A stretch of DNA of 64,000 bases, from the NCBI GenBank assembly GCA_019639155.1, contig JAHBSJ010000007.1, forward strand, positions 1-64,000, written 5' to 3'. The position numbers and the translations under genes were made by a program. Positions 8,371 through 17,691 of this stretch are shown here, piece after piece; the stretch's first letter is position 1, and each line of letters starts with the position of its first letter. Source of the DNA: Acidobacteriota bacterium. GTDB lineage: Bacteria > Acidobacteriota > Blastocatellia > Pyrinomonadales > Pyrinomonadaceae. The notes under the pieces are model-generated. The model was not told the DNA's origin and made no database searches. It saw nothing but the letters and a program-made list of their open reading frames with translations.

Positions 8371-9051
8371 ATGGACGAAAAAGGACTGAAAAAGGATCTG
8401 ACGGCGCGTGCCGAATTGGAGCTGTATTACGATGTGTATGTACCCGAAGGACTTGCGAAACCGGCGCCGCTGCTGATCGCGGTGCACGGCTACGGTGCGC
8501 ACAAGCGGTATATGATGAGCGAGGCTCGTGCCGTCGCTGGAGAGAAATACGTGATCGCTTCGATCGAGGCGCCGCATCCCCATTACAGGCCGACCGCCGA
8601 AGGCTACCGCATCGGCTACGGCTGGCTGTCGGACCAAAGACCGGAACAGCATATCAGGCTGCATCACAAATTCGTGCTCGACGTGATCGAAGCTCTCGAC
8701 AGCGAAGGCCTGATCGACCGCGGGCGTGTTTTGATCTACGGATTTTCCCAGGCGTGTGCGCTGAATTTCCGTTTTGCGTTCACGTATCCGGAAATTCTTC
8801 GAGGCGTGATAGGCGTATGCGGCGGCATTCCGGGCGATATTGATACGAACGAAAATTATCGGCCGTTTTCTGCCGAAACGCTGTATCTGTACGGCAACGA
8901 CGACGAGTTTTACACGCAGGAGCAGTTTGCGGGCTATGACGCAAAGCTCCGCTCGCTGCTCCCGAATTACACCTCAAAACAATACACCGCAAAGCACGAG
9001 ATCACCGACGAGATGCGTGCGGATATTCGCAAAGTTTTGCTTGAATTCTGA
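8371..9051 (+). CDS. Alpha/beta hydrolase, phospholipase/carboxylesterase type
   Basis: A 226-residue soluble enzyme with an esterase-D/carboxylesterase-like layout: the oxyanion strand LLIAVHGYG, the nucleophile elbow GFSQA (Ser126), an acid in GNDDEFY (Asp177 or Asp178) and His209. No signal peptide is visible, so it is probably cytoplasmic. No clear ribosome site precedes the ATG. It is transcribed away from the serine hydrolase. The true substrate cannot be told. Confidence 0.78.
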   Translation: MDEKGLKKDLTARAELELYYDVYVPEGLAKPAPLLIAVHGYGAHKRYMMSEARAVAGEKYVIASIEAPHPHYRPTAEGYRIGYGWLSDQRPEQHIRLHHKFVLDVIEALDSEGLIDRGRVLIYGFSQACALNFRFAFTYPEILRGVIGVCGGIPGDIDTNENYRPFSAETLYLYGNDDEFYTQEQFAGYDAKLRSLLPNYTSKQYTAKHEITDEMRADIRKVLLEF

Positions 9052-9077
9052 TGCCTATTTGGTAAATAATTGCCGAA

Positions 9078-10100
9078 ATGTACAGATCTGCTCTCGGTTT
9101 TTCTTCCTTGGTGTTGACGCTTTTTGCGTTTTCGGCTTTTGCGCAGCAGAGCGCCCATCCCGGTATAGATCTTTATAACGCAGGCAAATTCCGCGAAGCT
9201 GCCGTCTCGCTGGAATCGGCCACAAGACAAAAGGAGACTAAGGATAATTTTGAGATCTGGAATTATCTTGGGCGGTCATATGTAGGGCTCACTGACAATA
9301 AGAAGGCACAGAAAGCGTTTGAAAAAGCGATAAAACTGGCGCCTGCGAGAGCGGATCTTCATCTGAATCTCGCTCATGTTCATATCCTTATGAGAAGGGG
9401 CAAACAGGCGCGGTCATCGGCAAACCAAGCAATATCGCTGGAACCACGCAATACCGGCGGGTACTATTTGCGTGGCGTTGCTTATTTCTGGGACGGCGAT
9501 CTTAAGAATTCAGAAGCCGATGCTTCAAAGACCATCGAGATAAACCCGGCTTTTGGTCCCGGCTATGTTTTGCAGGCGGACATACAGATCGCGAGGCTAA
9601 CTCGACGGGTCGACAACGGGTCAAAGCCGGAAGACGAGATCGGATTCCTTCGTGACGCTACTGAGATCCTGAGGATCGGCGAAGAGAAAAGTAAAGGACA
9701 TCCCAGCTATGAGCAGGTTGTGGAAGCCTTGGAATCGACATCAGCGATCTATGAATATTTCTCAAAGTTCGGAGCAACGAGATCTTCTGAACCCGTCCAA
9801 CCCGAACCCGGCGACGAGCCATTAAGAATCATTGAGAGGCCCCGGCCCAGCTATACAGACTCTGCTCGTAGCGCCGGTGTCCAGGGCACAGTAATATTGG
9901 CGGTAGTTTTTGGTGCAAGCGGCAGGGTAGAGCACATTCTAATACTCAAGAGGCTGCCAAACGGATTATCTGAACAGGCAAGAATAGCTGCAAAGAAGAT
10001 CCAGTTCGAACCGGCGAAAAAGAACGGAATACCGGTTTCGGTAGTAAGGCTGGTCGAATATACTTTCTCGATCTATTCGCCATATATGGGCCGCAATTGA
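9078..10100 (+). CDS. Secreted TPR protein with TonB C-terminal domain
   Basis: A signal peptide (LTLFAFSAFAQ) leads into TPR-like repeats over residues 25-170 (YNAGKFREAAVSLE, DNKKAQKAFEKAIKLAP). After a spacer comes a TonB C-terminal fold (about 245-335) with RPSYTDSARSAGVQGTVILAVVF and QIRFEPA-like IQFEPAKKNG. Stand-alone TonB-C domains without a membrane anchor are frequent in Acidobacteriota; their function is poorly defined. It starts 27 bases after the upstream hydrolase and may be cotranscribed with it. Confidence 0.8.
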   Translation: MYRSALGFSSLVLTLFAFSAFAQQSAHPGIDLYNAGKFREAAVSLESATRQKETKDNFEIWNYLGRSYVGLTDNKKAQKAFEKAIKLAPARADLHLNLAHVHILMRRGKQARSSANQAISLEPRNTGGYYLRGVAYFWDGDLKNSEADASKTIEINPAFGPGYVLQADIQIARLTRRVDNGSKPEDEIGFLRDATEILRIGEEKSKGHPSYEQVVEALESTSAIYEYFSKFGATRSSEPVQPEPGDEPLRIIERPRPSYTDSARSAGVQGTVILAVVFGASGRVEHILILKRLPNGLSEQARIAAKKIQFEPAKKNGIPVSVVRLVEYTFSIYSPYMGRN

Positions 10101-10131
10101 CCTGACCGCAACCTCTGTGTCCGGCATGTGA

Positions 10132-12615
10132 TCACGGCACGCGGCGGAGTTCGACGCGCTGAGTGCCGCGAGGCGTCAGAGGCTGGACGCCGTCCGCTGC
10201 AGGTTTGTCATCGACGGTAAGGATCTCCTGTTCCAGAACCTCGCCGCGCATACGCATAGAGCTGACGAACAGGCGTCCGGTGGATCGGAACGGCACGACG
10301 AACGTTTCGCCGATGATGCGGCCGGTCAGACGTGTTCCGCCGCCTTCGTCGATGTAAAGGTCGTCGGCTCCGGTGCCGCGGCAGAGTTTGTAGTCTTTCA
10401 CCGTCGTTTTGCCGTCTTCAAGGTACGTCGTTTTCCACGCGGTGCAGGAATTGTCCGCCGACGGCATCGGGCCGATCTCCATCGTTACTTCGACCTTTGG
10501 AGCGTTCGGTTTTGCTGGCAGATCTTTCAGTTCTCCTTTCCACGTTCCCTGCCAGCGGGCGATCATCGCCGGCGGCGTCACGGGTTTGCCGAGCACATAT
10601 TTGTTGTACCAGCCGAGATTGCGTTCCCAGCGGTCGCGTTGATAACTGGGCCGCTGAATGCCGTGATTCTCATTCGGATAGATGATCAGCTGCGTGTCGA
10701 CGCCTAGGCTTCTGAGGGCCTGATACATCTGCTGGCTGCCTTCGATCGGTACGTTGAAATCGCGTTCGCCGCCCATGTAGAGCGTCGGCGTCTTTATCCG
10801 GTTGGCCTTTAAGAACGGATACGAGAGCTTCTGATACGTTTCCCACGCTTTCGGATCCCACGGCGGACCTATCTCATTGTCGTATTGCGTGATGTAATGA
10901 TCAGTTCCGTAGAACGATACCGTGAACGCCGTGCCCGCACCGCTGACGCCGGCCTTGAAGCGGTTGTCTGACGCGATCAGATAATTGGTCAAAATGCCGC
11001 CGTAGCTCCAGCCGCCGAGGCCGAGGCGCTCAGGATCGGCAACACCGATCTTCACGATGTGATCCATCGCGGCGAGCAGGTCGCGAACCTCCCAATTTCC
11101 CCAATCGGCCGCGATCTTTCGCGAGAACGCCTTGCCGCGGCCCGAGCTGCCGCGGTAATTCACGGCGTAAACGGCGTAGCCGTTCGCGGCAAAAAAGTGC
11201 CGCTCGGTGCTGTAGCTGAACTGATCCTGAGCATTTGGGCCGCCGTGTATGCGGAGAAGCAGCGGAACATTGGTGCCGCGTTGATAGCCGACGGGATAGG
11301 TGATGACGGCGCCGACGGTCGTTCCATCCTCGCTTTTGAATTCGACGCCTTCGGTCAGCGGCATATCGAATTGCGAGAACAGCTCCTCGTTCTGCCGCGT
11401 CAGTTGACGCACTTTGCCATTCTCGAAAGCGTAGATCTCGTTCGGGCGGTCGAGTTTGCCGACGAGCATCACGATGCGGCCTTTTGACCAGCTCCAAGAA
11501 CTGCCGACGAAAGGCGGCTGGATCATTTTTTCGACCGGCCCACCGGCGAGCGCCGCACGTGCGGGATAGCCGGAGCGGTCATCGGTCACGAAAAAGTGTA
11601 TGTGCTTGCCGTCGTCGCTGAAGCGAACCTGCGAAACGCCGCGGTCGATATCCTGAGCGGCTTTCAGGCGATACGGGGCGGCGCTGCCGTCCGATGCGAC
11701 GAGTGCCAGATGCGGCGTCTGATAAGCGTCTATCTCGATGCCGTCATTCTCGATGTAAGCGAGCCATTTCCCGTCGGGGCTCCATTCGGGACGTGCACGC
11801 GTAGCGCGATTCGCCATAGGCGTGATCTGCTTTTCAGTAGAGCCTGCCTTCGCCTCAGCGACGAAAAGCTGTGCACCCGAATCGCGGTCCGGGTCTTCGC
11901 GGCGATTGCTGAAAAACGCTATCCGCGTGCCGTCGGGCGACCATGTCGGCTGGCCCTCGTCCCACTTGCTCTTGGTCAGGCGTTCGAGCCTTTTGGACGC
12001 GATCTCGTAGATATAGACATAGCTCTTACGGTTCGATAGCAGATAGCCCTGGCCGTCCTGTTTGAAACGATAACGGTCGATCACGATAGGTTTCGGGACG
12101 CGCGGCGTGCCGCCGGCAGGTGCATCGCCCGCGGGTTCGTCCGGATCGGGATCGCCGATCGTCATTGCAATGCGTTTTGCGTCGGGCGACCATTCGTAGC
12201 CCTGCAGGCGGCCTTTGATATCGGTCAGTTGGCGTGCCTCGCCGCCGCCGAGTTCGAGCAGCCATATCTGGCTGCCGCGGTTCGGCCCCGGACGGCCGGA
12301 AACGAACGAAAGGTATTTTCCGTCAGGGCTCCAACGCGGTTGGCTCTCGCTTTCGGTCTCGGTGAAAGTGATGCGGCGTTCGGCGGTGCCGTCGTAACGT
12401 ATCATCCAGATGTCGCTCTGCGAACGGTCTGCCTTTGTATCCGTATTTGACAGCACGTACGCGACCCATTCTCCGTCCGGCGAAAGCTGCGGATCGCCGA
12501 CGTTCTTTATCTTGAAGATGTCGTCGATCGTGAACTGCCGTTTTGTTTGAGCAAAACCGACGGTCGTAAGTGCTGCAATTACAAGAAATAGCGAGATCGT
12601 GCGTCGAAGTGTCAT
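10132..12615 (-). CDS. Secreted S9 family peptidase (acylaminoacyl/dipeptidyl peptidase type)
   Basis: An 827-residue serine peptidase with a signal peptide cut near GFAQ. A beta-propeller of WSPDG-type repeats (for example near 95, 225 and 278) is followed by the alpha/beta-hydrolase domain with GGWSYGG (Ser537), Asp619 in GGERDFNVP and His651 in NENHG. It carries an extra C-terminal domain of about 140 residues after the hydrolase fold, beginning WQGTWKGEL, of unknown role. It probably trims N-terminal residues from peptides in the periplasm. Confidence 0.9.
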   Translation of the reverse strand: MTLRRTISLFLVIAALTTVGFAQTKRQFTIDDIFKIKNVGDPQLSPDGEWVAYVLSNTDTKADRSQSDIWMIRYDGTAERRITFTETESESQPRWSPDGKYLSFVSGRPGPNRGSQIWLLELGGGEARQLTDIKGRLQGYEWSPDAKRIAMTIGDPDPDEPAGDAPAGGTPRVPKPIVIDRYRFKQDGQGYLLSNRKSYVYIYEIASKRLERLTKSKWDEGQPTWSPDGTRIAFFSNRREDPDRDSGAQLFVAEAKAGSTEKQITPMANRATRARPEWSPDGKWLAYIENDGIEIDAYQTPHLALVASDGSAAPYRLKAAQDIDRGVSQVRFSDDGKHIHFFVTDDRSGYPARAALAGGPVEKMIQPPFVGSSWSWSKGRIVMLVGKLDRPNEIYAFENGKVRQLTRQNEELFSQFDMPLTEGVEFKSEDGTTVGAVITYPVGYQRGTNVPLLLRIHGGPNAQDQFSYSTERHFFAANGYAVYAVNYRGSSGRGKAFSRKIAADWGNWEVRDLLAAMDHIVKIGVADPERLGLGGWSYGGILTNYLIASDNRFKAGVSGAGTAFTVSFYGTDHYITQYDNEIGPPWDPKAWETYQKLSYPFLKANRIKTPTLYMGGERDFNVPIEGSQQMYQALRSLGVDTQLIIYPNENHGIQRPSYQRDRWERNLGWYNKYVLGKPVTPPAMIARWQGTWKGELKDLPAKPNAPKVEVTMEIGPMPSADNSCTAWKTTYLEDGKTTVKDYKLCRGTGADDLYIDEGGGTRLTGRIIGETFVVPFRSTGRLFVSSMRMRGEVLEQEILTVDDKPAADGVQPLTPRGTQRVELRRVP

Positions 12616-12723
12616 AAGATATCTGCGGCATTCCGCGAGGTTAGAGCCGGCTGCGGAAAACGCGGTTTCCTCTTTTTAAGAAATTCAGAACAGAGAGATT
12701 ATTCATTCGCCCGGCGGTCAAAG

Positions 12724-13629
12724 TCAATTGACGCGGATGCGCCGAACCTCGACGGAATTGCGAACATCTTCAGGCAGCGTGACCGTCGGCTCCTCTTCGC
12801 CGTCGCCGTTCAGTGAGATCTCGACGCGGATATCAGCGGCGGCGATGCGGTTCACGACGGAACGCGGCCCGTAAAGTATGAACGAGACCGTCTTGCCCGC
12901 CACGCCCGGCATCGGCACGGTAACGGGACGATCGACGCGGCGTTCGCCTATGCGGTATATGACGTCAACGAACGTATTCAGCACGGCGGCTTTCGGGTCT
13001 GATGCAGCGACAGGTATCTGGCGTGCCGTGTGGTCTGCTGTTTTACCTGCGATGTCGATCTTTTCGGTTCGTACGTATTCGACCATGCGGACGATGCTTT
13101 CAGGCCCGCGGACGCGAATTCGCGGCGGCAGAGCCGTGGTGCTGTAAACCTCGTAACCCGTAGCGGGCGTTCCGGTTGTCTCTACGCGGACCTCGACCTC
13201 GCGTTCCTCTACTTTTTCGATGGTTACCGCGATGCGGCTCGGTGCAACGTCCGTCAGTTTCACGCCCTGCGGAAGTTCCATATAGACGTTCTGCGGCGAG
13301 AGCGAGACGACGCGTTCGCCGGAAGCGGTATCGGAAAGGTCAACGGAGGCCACGAGTTCGCCGCGGTTCAGTTGCTCGACCTTGCGTTTGTCGCCTGATA
13401 TCTCGACCTCGACCTCTTGCGGCGGTTCATTCACCACCTGCGCATTGCCGGCGACATTAAGATAGAGCGGTACCGTTAAGCGCCGCGTCGTCGGCGTACT
13501 GAGGCCTGTAACGCCCAGCCAAAGCGCGAGCGTGATGCCGAGCGCGGTCAGCTTCAACGCCCAGTCCTCGAGAAAGACCTTGCGCAGGATGTGCTTGGCG
13601 AAAAGTTTTGTTTCTTTACCTGAAGACAT
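12724..13629 (-). CDS. cdaR: YbbR-domain protein CdaR, regulator of diadenylate cyclase
   Basis: In Firmicutes CdaR modulates the membrane diadenylate cyclase CdaA. The protein has one N-terminal membrane anchor (about 24-45, ALKLTALGITLALWLGVTG) followed by repeated YbbR beta domains on the outside (VEVEISGDKRKVEQL, IRVRGPESIVRMVEYV). It lies downstream of cdaA on the same strand, as in other phyla, but 210 bp of short tandem repeats separate the two. Confidence 0.85.
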   Translation of the reverse strand: MSSGKETKLFAKHILRKVFLEDWALKLTALGITLALWLGVTGLSTPTTRRLTVPLYLNVAGNAQVVNEPPQEVEVEISGDKRKVEQLNRGELVASVDLSDTASGERVVSLSPQNVYMELPQGVKLTDVAPSRIAVTIEKVEEREVEVRVETTGTPATGYEVYSTTALPPRIRVRGPESIVRMVEYVRTEKIDIAGKTADHTARQIPVAASDPKAAVLNTFVDVIYRIGERRVDRPVTVPMPGVAGKTVSFILYGPRSVVNRIAAADIRVEISLNGDGEEEPTVTLPEDVRNSVEVRRIRVN

Positions 13630-13636
13630 CAGAAGT

Positions 13637-13741
13637 TAGCAGTCAGCAATCAGCAATCAGCAATCAGCAGTCAGCAATCAGCAGTCAGCAATCAGCGGTC
13701 AGCAGTCAGCAATCAGCAATCAGCAATCAGCAATCAGCAAC
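13637..13741 (+). repeat. Array of 15 heptads (CAGCAAT type)
   Basis: Fifteen consecutive 7-bp units, mostly CAGCAAT or CAGCAGT with one CAGCGGT and end variants, run without a phase slip. The array lies between cdaA and cdaR, a few bases upstream of the cdaR start codon. Confidence 0.9.
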
Positions 13742-13760
13742 AAAGAACCATAGATCACGA

Positions 13761-13835
13761 AACAAAAACCAAAAACCAAAAACCAAAAACCTACAACCCA
13801 TTACTCCGTGCTCTCTGTGTGCTCTGTGGTGAATA
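13761..13835 (+). repeat. AAAAACC heptads plus CACAGAG-type repeat
   Basis: About four AAAAACC units are followed by a segment whose complement reads CACCACAGAG-CACACAGAG. Relatives of the second part occur at 57324-57351 and 57470-57494. It completes the repeat-filled cdaA-cdaR spacer. Confidence 0.65.
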
Positions 13836-13839
13836 CTTT

Positions 13840-14670
13840 CTAACTCGTTTCATTCTCGGCCTCTTTTATCGCGGCGGATTCACGCTGCGCTTCGATCAAC
13901 GGAATTTCCAGAGCCTCAAGCAGTAATTTGCGCAGCTTCGGTGCGTCGATGTTGCGGTGAACAGCGCCGGATTCGACGTAGGTTATTAGCCCAGTTTCTT
14001 CCGAAACGACTACCGCGATCGCATCGGAGCCTTCAGTGATGCCGATGGCTGCACGGTGACGCGTGCCGAGCTCGCGTGAGATCTCGGGATTCTTGGTCAG
14101 CGGCAGAAAGACCGACGCCGCGGCGATGCGTTCATTTTGTATCACGACAGCGCCGTCATGCAGAGGCGTTTCCGGATGAAAGATCGACACAAGCAGGTCG
14201 TAGCTGATGCGTGCATCAAGCTGTACGCCCGAATCCACGAAATTGCGCAGCCCGACCTTGCGTTCGATGACGATCAGAGCACCGGTCTTTTCCGAAGACA
14301 ATGTTGTTATTGCCAGTACGACCTCGTCGTAAACGCTGCCGCCGAATTGCCCCCGCTGGCGGCGAAGTATCGGAAATCGAAAACGATTCGCAAAATAGAT
14401 CAGTGCCTGCCGTATCTCGGATTGGAAGAGAACGATGATCGCGATACCGATAAATCCGACCGCGTAGCGAAGCACGAACTCCAGCGTTGCAAGTTCCTGC
14501 GTGACGGAGATCCAATAGAGGATAGCAAGAATCATTATGCCGACGACGGTCGGCACCGCACGCGTCCCGCGAAGCAGCTTGAGCACTACATAGACAATGA
14601 TAAAGACGAGTGCGATGTCAACGACATTGCGCAGCGTTGAAATTGCCGGAATGTAACCCGTGAGGTCCAT
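13840..14670 (-). CDS. cdaA: Diadenylate cyclase CdaA (DisA_N domain)
   Basis: CdaA condenses two ATP into cyclic di-AMP, a second messenger for osmotic and cell-wall control. There are three N-terminal membrane helices (about 10-35, 40-55 and 65-82), then the DAC domain with DGA at 172-174 and RHR at 204-206, the two catalytic signatures. The ATG at 14670 gives the usual N-terminus; a TTG at 14724 in the same frame would add 18 atypical residues. The end lies close to the repeat array before cdaR. Confidence 0.92.
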   Translation of the reverse strand: MDLTGYIPAISTLRNVVDIALVFIIVYVVLKLLRGTRAVPTVVGIMILAILYWISVTQELATLEFVLRYAVGFIGIAIIVLFQSEIRQALIYFANRFRFPILRRQRGQFGGSVYDEVVLAITTLSSEKTGALIVIERKVGLRNFVDSGVQLDARISYDLLVSIFHPETPLHDGAVVIQNERIAAASVFLPLTKNPEISRELGTRHRAAIGITEGSDAIAVVVSEETGLITYVESGAVHRNIDAPKLRKLLLEALEIPLIEAQRESAAIKEAENETS

Positions 14671-14789
14671 CGGAAACTCTATCTGATTCGACAGAATATC
14701 ATATCTGAGGTGCTGAAGAGGCAAGCGGGGCGGCCGCCGACGAAAAGTCGTCGATGCATACGAACGTAGAATGCAGAGGCCTAAAGGTT

Positions 14790-15857
14790 CTAGACCTCAA
14801 AATGCGGTTCGGCATTTTGCAGAACGCGGAGTTCGCTTAATGAAACGCGGTCGAGCAGTTCGTGATCCTCGAACATTTTCACGAGGCCGTTCACGGTCGC
14901 ATATCGCGGTTCGTCCGCAATGGTCACGGGCAGGTTGATGTACGAGCGCAGATATTTATCAATTCCGTCGAGCAAAGCGCCGCCGCCTGTCAGTATCACG
15001 CCGCGGTCATAGATGTCGGCGGCGACCTCGGGACGAAGTTCGGTCAGTGAATCCTTGATGCGCTCGGCAATTCGGCGGACGATGCCCTCGACTATCGGGT
15101 AGACTTCACCGGATGTGATCTCGACCGCGGCGGGACTTCGTGTCTGCACGTCGCGGCCGCGCACCTCAACGGTCTTTGAAATATCGTCCGGCAAATAAGC
15201 TGAAGCAAACTTGGTCTTCAGCAGCTCGGTGGTCTCTTCGCCGACCTGAATTCCGCGATGACGCCGCAAATGCGTGGCAAGGCTTTCGTTGATCGCATTG
15301 CTGCCGTGACGGTCCGATGTGGAAAAGATGATGCTTCCCTTTGCGACGAAAGCGATATTCGTGGTCGCCGCACCGATATCAACGACTGCCGCGGCACGCT
15401 TGTCCGACGGGAGCACTCCCGCACCGAACGCAGCAGCGAGGCCCTCTTCCATCAAAAAGATCTTGCCGATGCCGGCATCATCCGCGGCATTTGTCAGGGC
15501 ACGCTGCTCTACGTGCGTGACATCGGAAACGATGCTCATCACCGCCTGCAGAGCGACGTTCTTTCCGCCGGTCTTTGCAGTTTTTACGAAATGAGAAAGC
15601 ATTCGCTTTGTTCGCTCAAAATCCCCGACGACGCCGCCGATCAACGGAGCGACAACGGTCAGGTCGCGGCCTTCGCGACCGGACATATCCGCCGCTTCGC
15701 GGCCGTACGCTACGATCTCGTCCGTCATTTCATTGACCGCGACCAGCGAAGGTTCGTCAAGCACGACACCGCGGCCCTTTACCGCGATGATGGTGTTCGC
15801 AGTGCCCATATCGATGGCCATCGAGTCGGTAACGAAGTTCTTGAGATTCTTCAGCAT
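14790..15857 (-). CDS. mreB: Rod shape-determining protein MreB
   Basis: An actin-like ATPase that directs lateral wall synthesis. The 355-residue protein has IDMGTANTIIAVKGRG (phosphate 1), VVDIGAATTNIAFV (phosphate 2) and GVILTGGGALLDGI (adenosine loop). MreC/MreD are not adjacent; the gene stands alone upstream of cdaA, with which it shares strand and a cell-wall theme. The family usually has DIGGGTTE at phosphate 2, so the DIGAATTN variant is slightly unusual. Confidence 0.92.
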   Translation of the reverse strand: MLKNLKNFVTDSMAIDMGTANTIIAVKGRGVVLDEPSLVAVNEMTDEIVAYGREAADMSGREGRDLTVVAPLIGGVVGDFERTKRMLSHFVKTAKTGGKNVALQAVMSIVSDVTHVEQRALTNAADDAGIGKIFLMEEGLAAAFGAGVLPSDKRAAAVVDIGAATTNIAFVAKGSIIFSTSDRHGSNAINESLATHLRRHRGIQVGEETTELLKTKFASAYLPDDISKTVEVRGRDVQTRSPAAVEITSGEVYPIVEGIVRRIAERIKDSLTELRPEVAADIYDRGVILTGGGALLDGIDKYLRSYINLPVTIADEPRYATVNGLVKMFEDHELLDRVSLSELRVLQNAEPHFEV

Positions 15858-15926
15858 ACGAGACCTGTTTAACGTCGGAGGTTTCGCTAGATTATACGAC
15901 TAATCGCGGCCCGGCGACAACACATT

Positions 15927-17624
15927 TCACGCGTTCCAGACTACCTCGAAAACATCGACGGGCTGCTGTCGGTTCTTGACAGTTAGCGGGTCGCGGCGGA
16001 CCAGAGGAAAGACGTCGCCGGCTGCTGCTGCGGTTGCCCCGCTGATAAGGATCTGGCCGCCTGTGGTGTTGGATTCGAGGCGGGCGGAGAGGTTAACGGT
16101 GTCGCCGATCGCGGTGTATTCGGATCGCAGATCCGAACCTATGTAGCCGACCGTAGCTACGCCGGTATGCAGCCCGACGCCGATGGCTATTTCGGCGAAA
16201 CCGTCAGCCTTCAATTGCGGATTGAGCTCGGCAACTTTTCGCTGCATCTCCACGGCGGCCTTGACGGCGTTTCGTGCATCGTTCTTGGAGGCGGTCGGCG
16301 CACCGAACAACGCCATTATGCCGTCGCCGATATATTTGTCCAGCGTGCCGCCGTTGCCGAAAATTATCTCGGAAATGACTGAAAAATAACGATTTAGCAG
16401 TGCGACTATCTTTTCGGGCTGCTCCGTTTCGGAGAGCGACGTAAATCCGCGAATGTCCGCGAAAAGCACGGTTATCGTTTGATTGACGCCGCCGAGGCGG
16501 AACGAATCCGGGTCTTCGAGCAGCTGTTTCACGACGTACTCGGGCATGAAGCGGCTGTAATTGGCCCGGGCGACCTCTTCGCGTGCAAGCCGTTCGTGTG
16601 CCTTTACCGTTTCGACCGTGACGGCTGCCTGTGCAGCGACCGCACTGATCAGGGCGAGGTGTTCTTCGGTAAAGGCCGCGAATGGATCAAGCCGATCGGC
16701 GTAGATAACGCCGTGAACGCCCGACTGTGTGATCAGCGGTGCGCAAATGGTCGAACGGACGCCCTGCGAGACGATCGACGCCGCTCCCTGCAGGGATTCG
16801 TCGGCGGACACGTCCTGCGAGAGCAACGCTACGCGGGCGTTTATCACCTTTTCGGTGATGGTGCGGCTGACGCCGAGTTTTGCGGTCAGAGCGGACGACG
16901 TGGCATCACGCATCTTTGCCGCGACCTGATGCAGCGAGTTGCCTTCGCCGTTCGACGCGTCATCTATCAGCAACGCGACAACGCGGTCGGCGGGCGTTCC
17001 GCGAAAAATAAGGTCTGTGGCCTTTTCAAAAACCTTCTCGATGTCGAAGACCGTGCCGAGCGTCTTGCTCATCTCGTAGAGCAGTTCGAGGACCTTTGCC
17101 TTGCGGCGCAGCGTTTTTATCTCACCTGGCGTAACGAGAGCCGACTCGAGCGAGACGTTAGTAGCGCCGAGGATCTCATTTACAGAGATCTGCATCTGCG
17201 TGTGGCCGAGCGGTGCGTCCTCAAAATTTACCGTCTTTTTGCTCGGAGATGCGGTTTCGGTCGCTGGCTTCAGCGTTTCGATCGAGCGCAGCGTTACCGG
17301 CTTTTCTGCGACCGCCTCAAATTTCAGCGTGCTCTGGCCGATAGTTATCGAATCGCCGTCCTGCAGCATGCGTTCCAGCTGCATCTCGCCATTGACGAAG
17401 ATGTGATTGACGCTGCGGATGATGGCACCGCCCTCCAGGAATCCGTCCACCAGCTTGAACGACGTGCCTTCGGGTGCAATGAATGCATGCTTGCGCGAAA
17501 CGCGGCGGTCGTTAAGCACGACGTCGTTGCCGCGCATACGGCCGATGGTGCAGCCTGCGTCAGGCAGCAGCTCGTGCGTCCACGATGCGCCCGATGCGTC
17601 CGTAATGTGCAGTTTTCCTCTCAA
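15927..17624 (-). CDS. FHA-GAF class III adenylate/guanylate cyclase
   Basis: A 565-residue soluble signalling protein. The N-terminal FHA domain (1-105; IGRMRGNDVVL, RRVSRKHAFI) should bind phosphothreonine peptides, a GAF domain (about 185-355) may sense a ligand, and a class III cyclase follows (380-563; FADIRGFTSL and DKYIGDGIMALFG carry the metal-binding aspartates). The start is TTG 17624, with no clear ribosome site. It is divergent from the desulfurase gene with only 67 bp between them. Whether cAMP or cGMP is made cannot be decided by eye. Confidence 0.88.
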   Translation of the reverse strand: MRGKLHITDASGASWTHELLPDAGCTIGRMRGNDVVLNDRRVSRKHAFIAPEGTSFKLVDGFLEGGAIIRSVNHIFVNGEMQLERMLQDGDSITIGQSTLKFEAVAEKPVTLRSIETLKPATETASPSKKTVNFEDAPLGHTQMQISVNEILGATNVSLESALVTPGEIKTLRRKAKVLELLYEMSKTLGTVFDIEKVFEKATDLIFRGTPADRVVALLIDDASNGEGNSLHQVAAKMRDATSSALTAKLGVSRTITEKVINARVALLSQDVSADESLQGAASIVSQGVRSTICAPLITQSGVHGVIYADRLDPFAAFTEEHLALISAVAAQAAVTVETVKAHERLAREEVARANYSRFMPEYVVKQLLEDPDSFRLGGVNQTITVLFADIRGFTSLSETEQPEKIVALLNRYFSVISEIIFGNGGTLDKYIGDGIMALFGAPTASKNDARNAVKAAVEMQRKVAELNPQLKADGFAEIAIGVGLHTGVATVGYIGSDLRSEYTAIGDTVNLSARLESNTTGGQILISGATAAAAGDVFPLVRRDPLTVKNRQQPVDVFEVVWNA

Positions 17625-17691
17625 GGCAATCGTAATTGTAATGGGTTACGATGAAATGGTAAATTGTCGGTTTTCGAACGGGACGCAAAAG

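Noticed and set aside
13637-13741. CRISPR array
   Set aside because: The units are contiguous 7-mers without spacers and no cas genes are present; the other arrays fail for the same reason.
13608-13832. Open frame of 74 codons rich in Gln/Ser across the CAGCAAT array
   Set aside because: It is the translation of a 7-bp tandem repeat, with no ribosome site and no sequence complexity.
16479-17654. 391-codon open frame opposite the cyclase gene
   Set aside because: It is antisense to clear FHA, GAF and cyclase motifs; the composition is that of a shadow frame.
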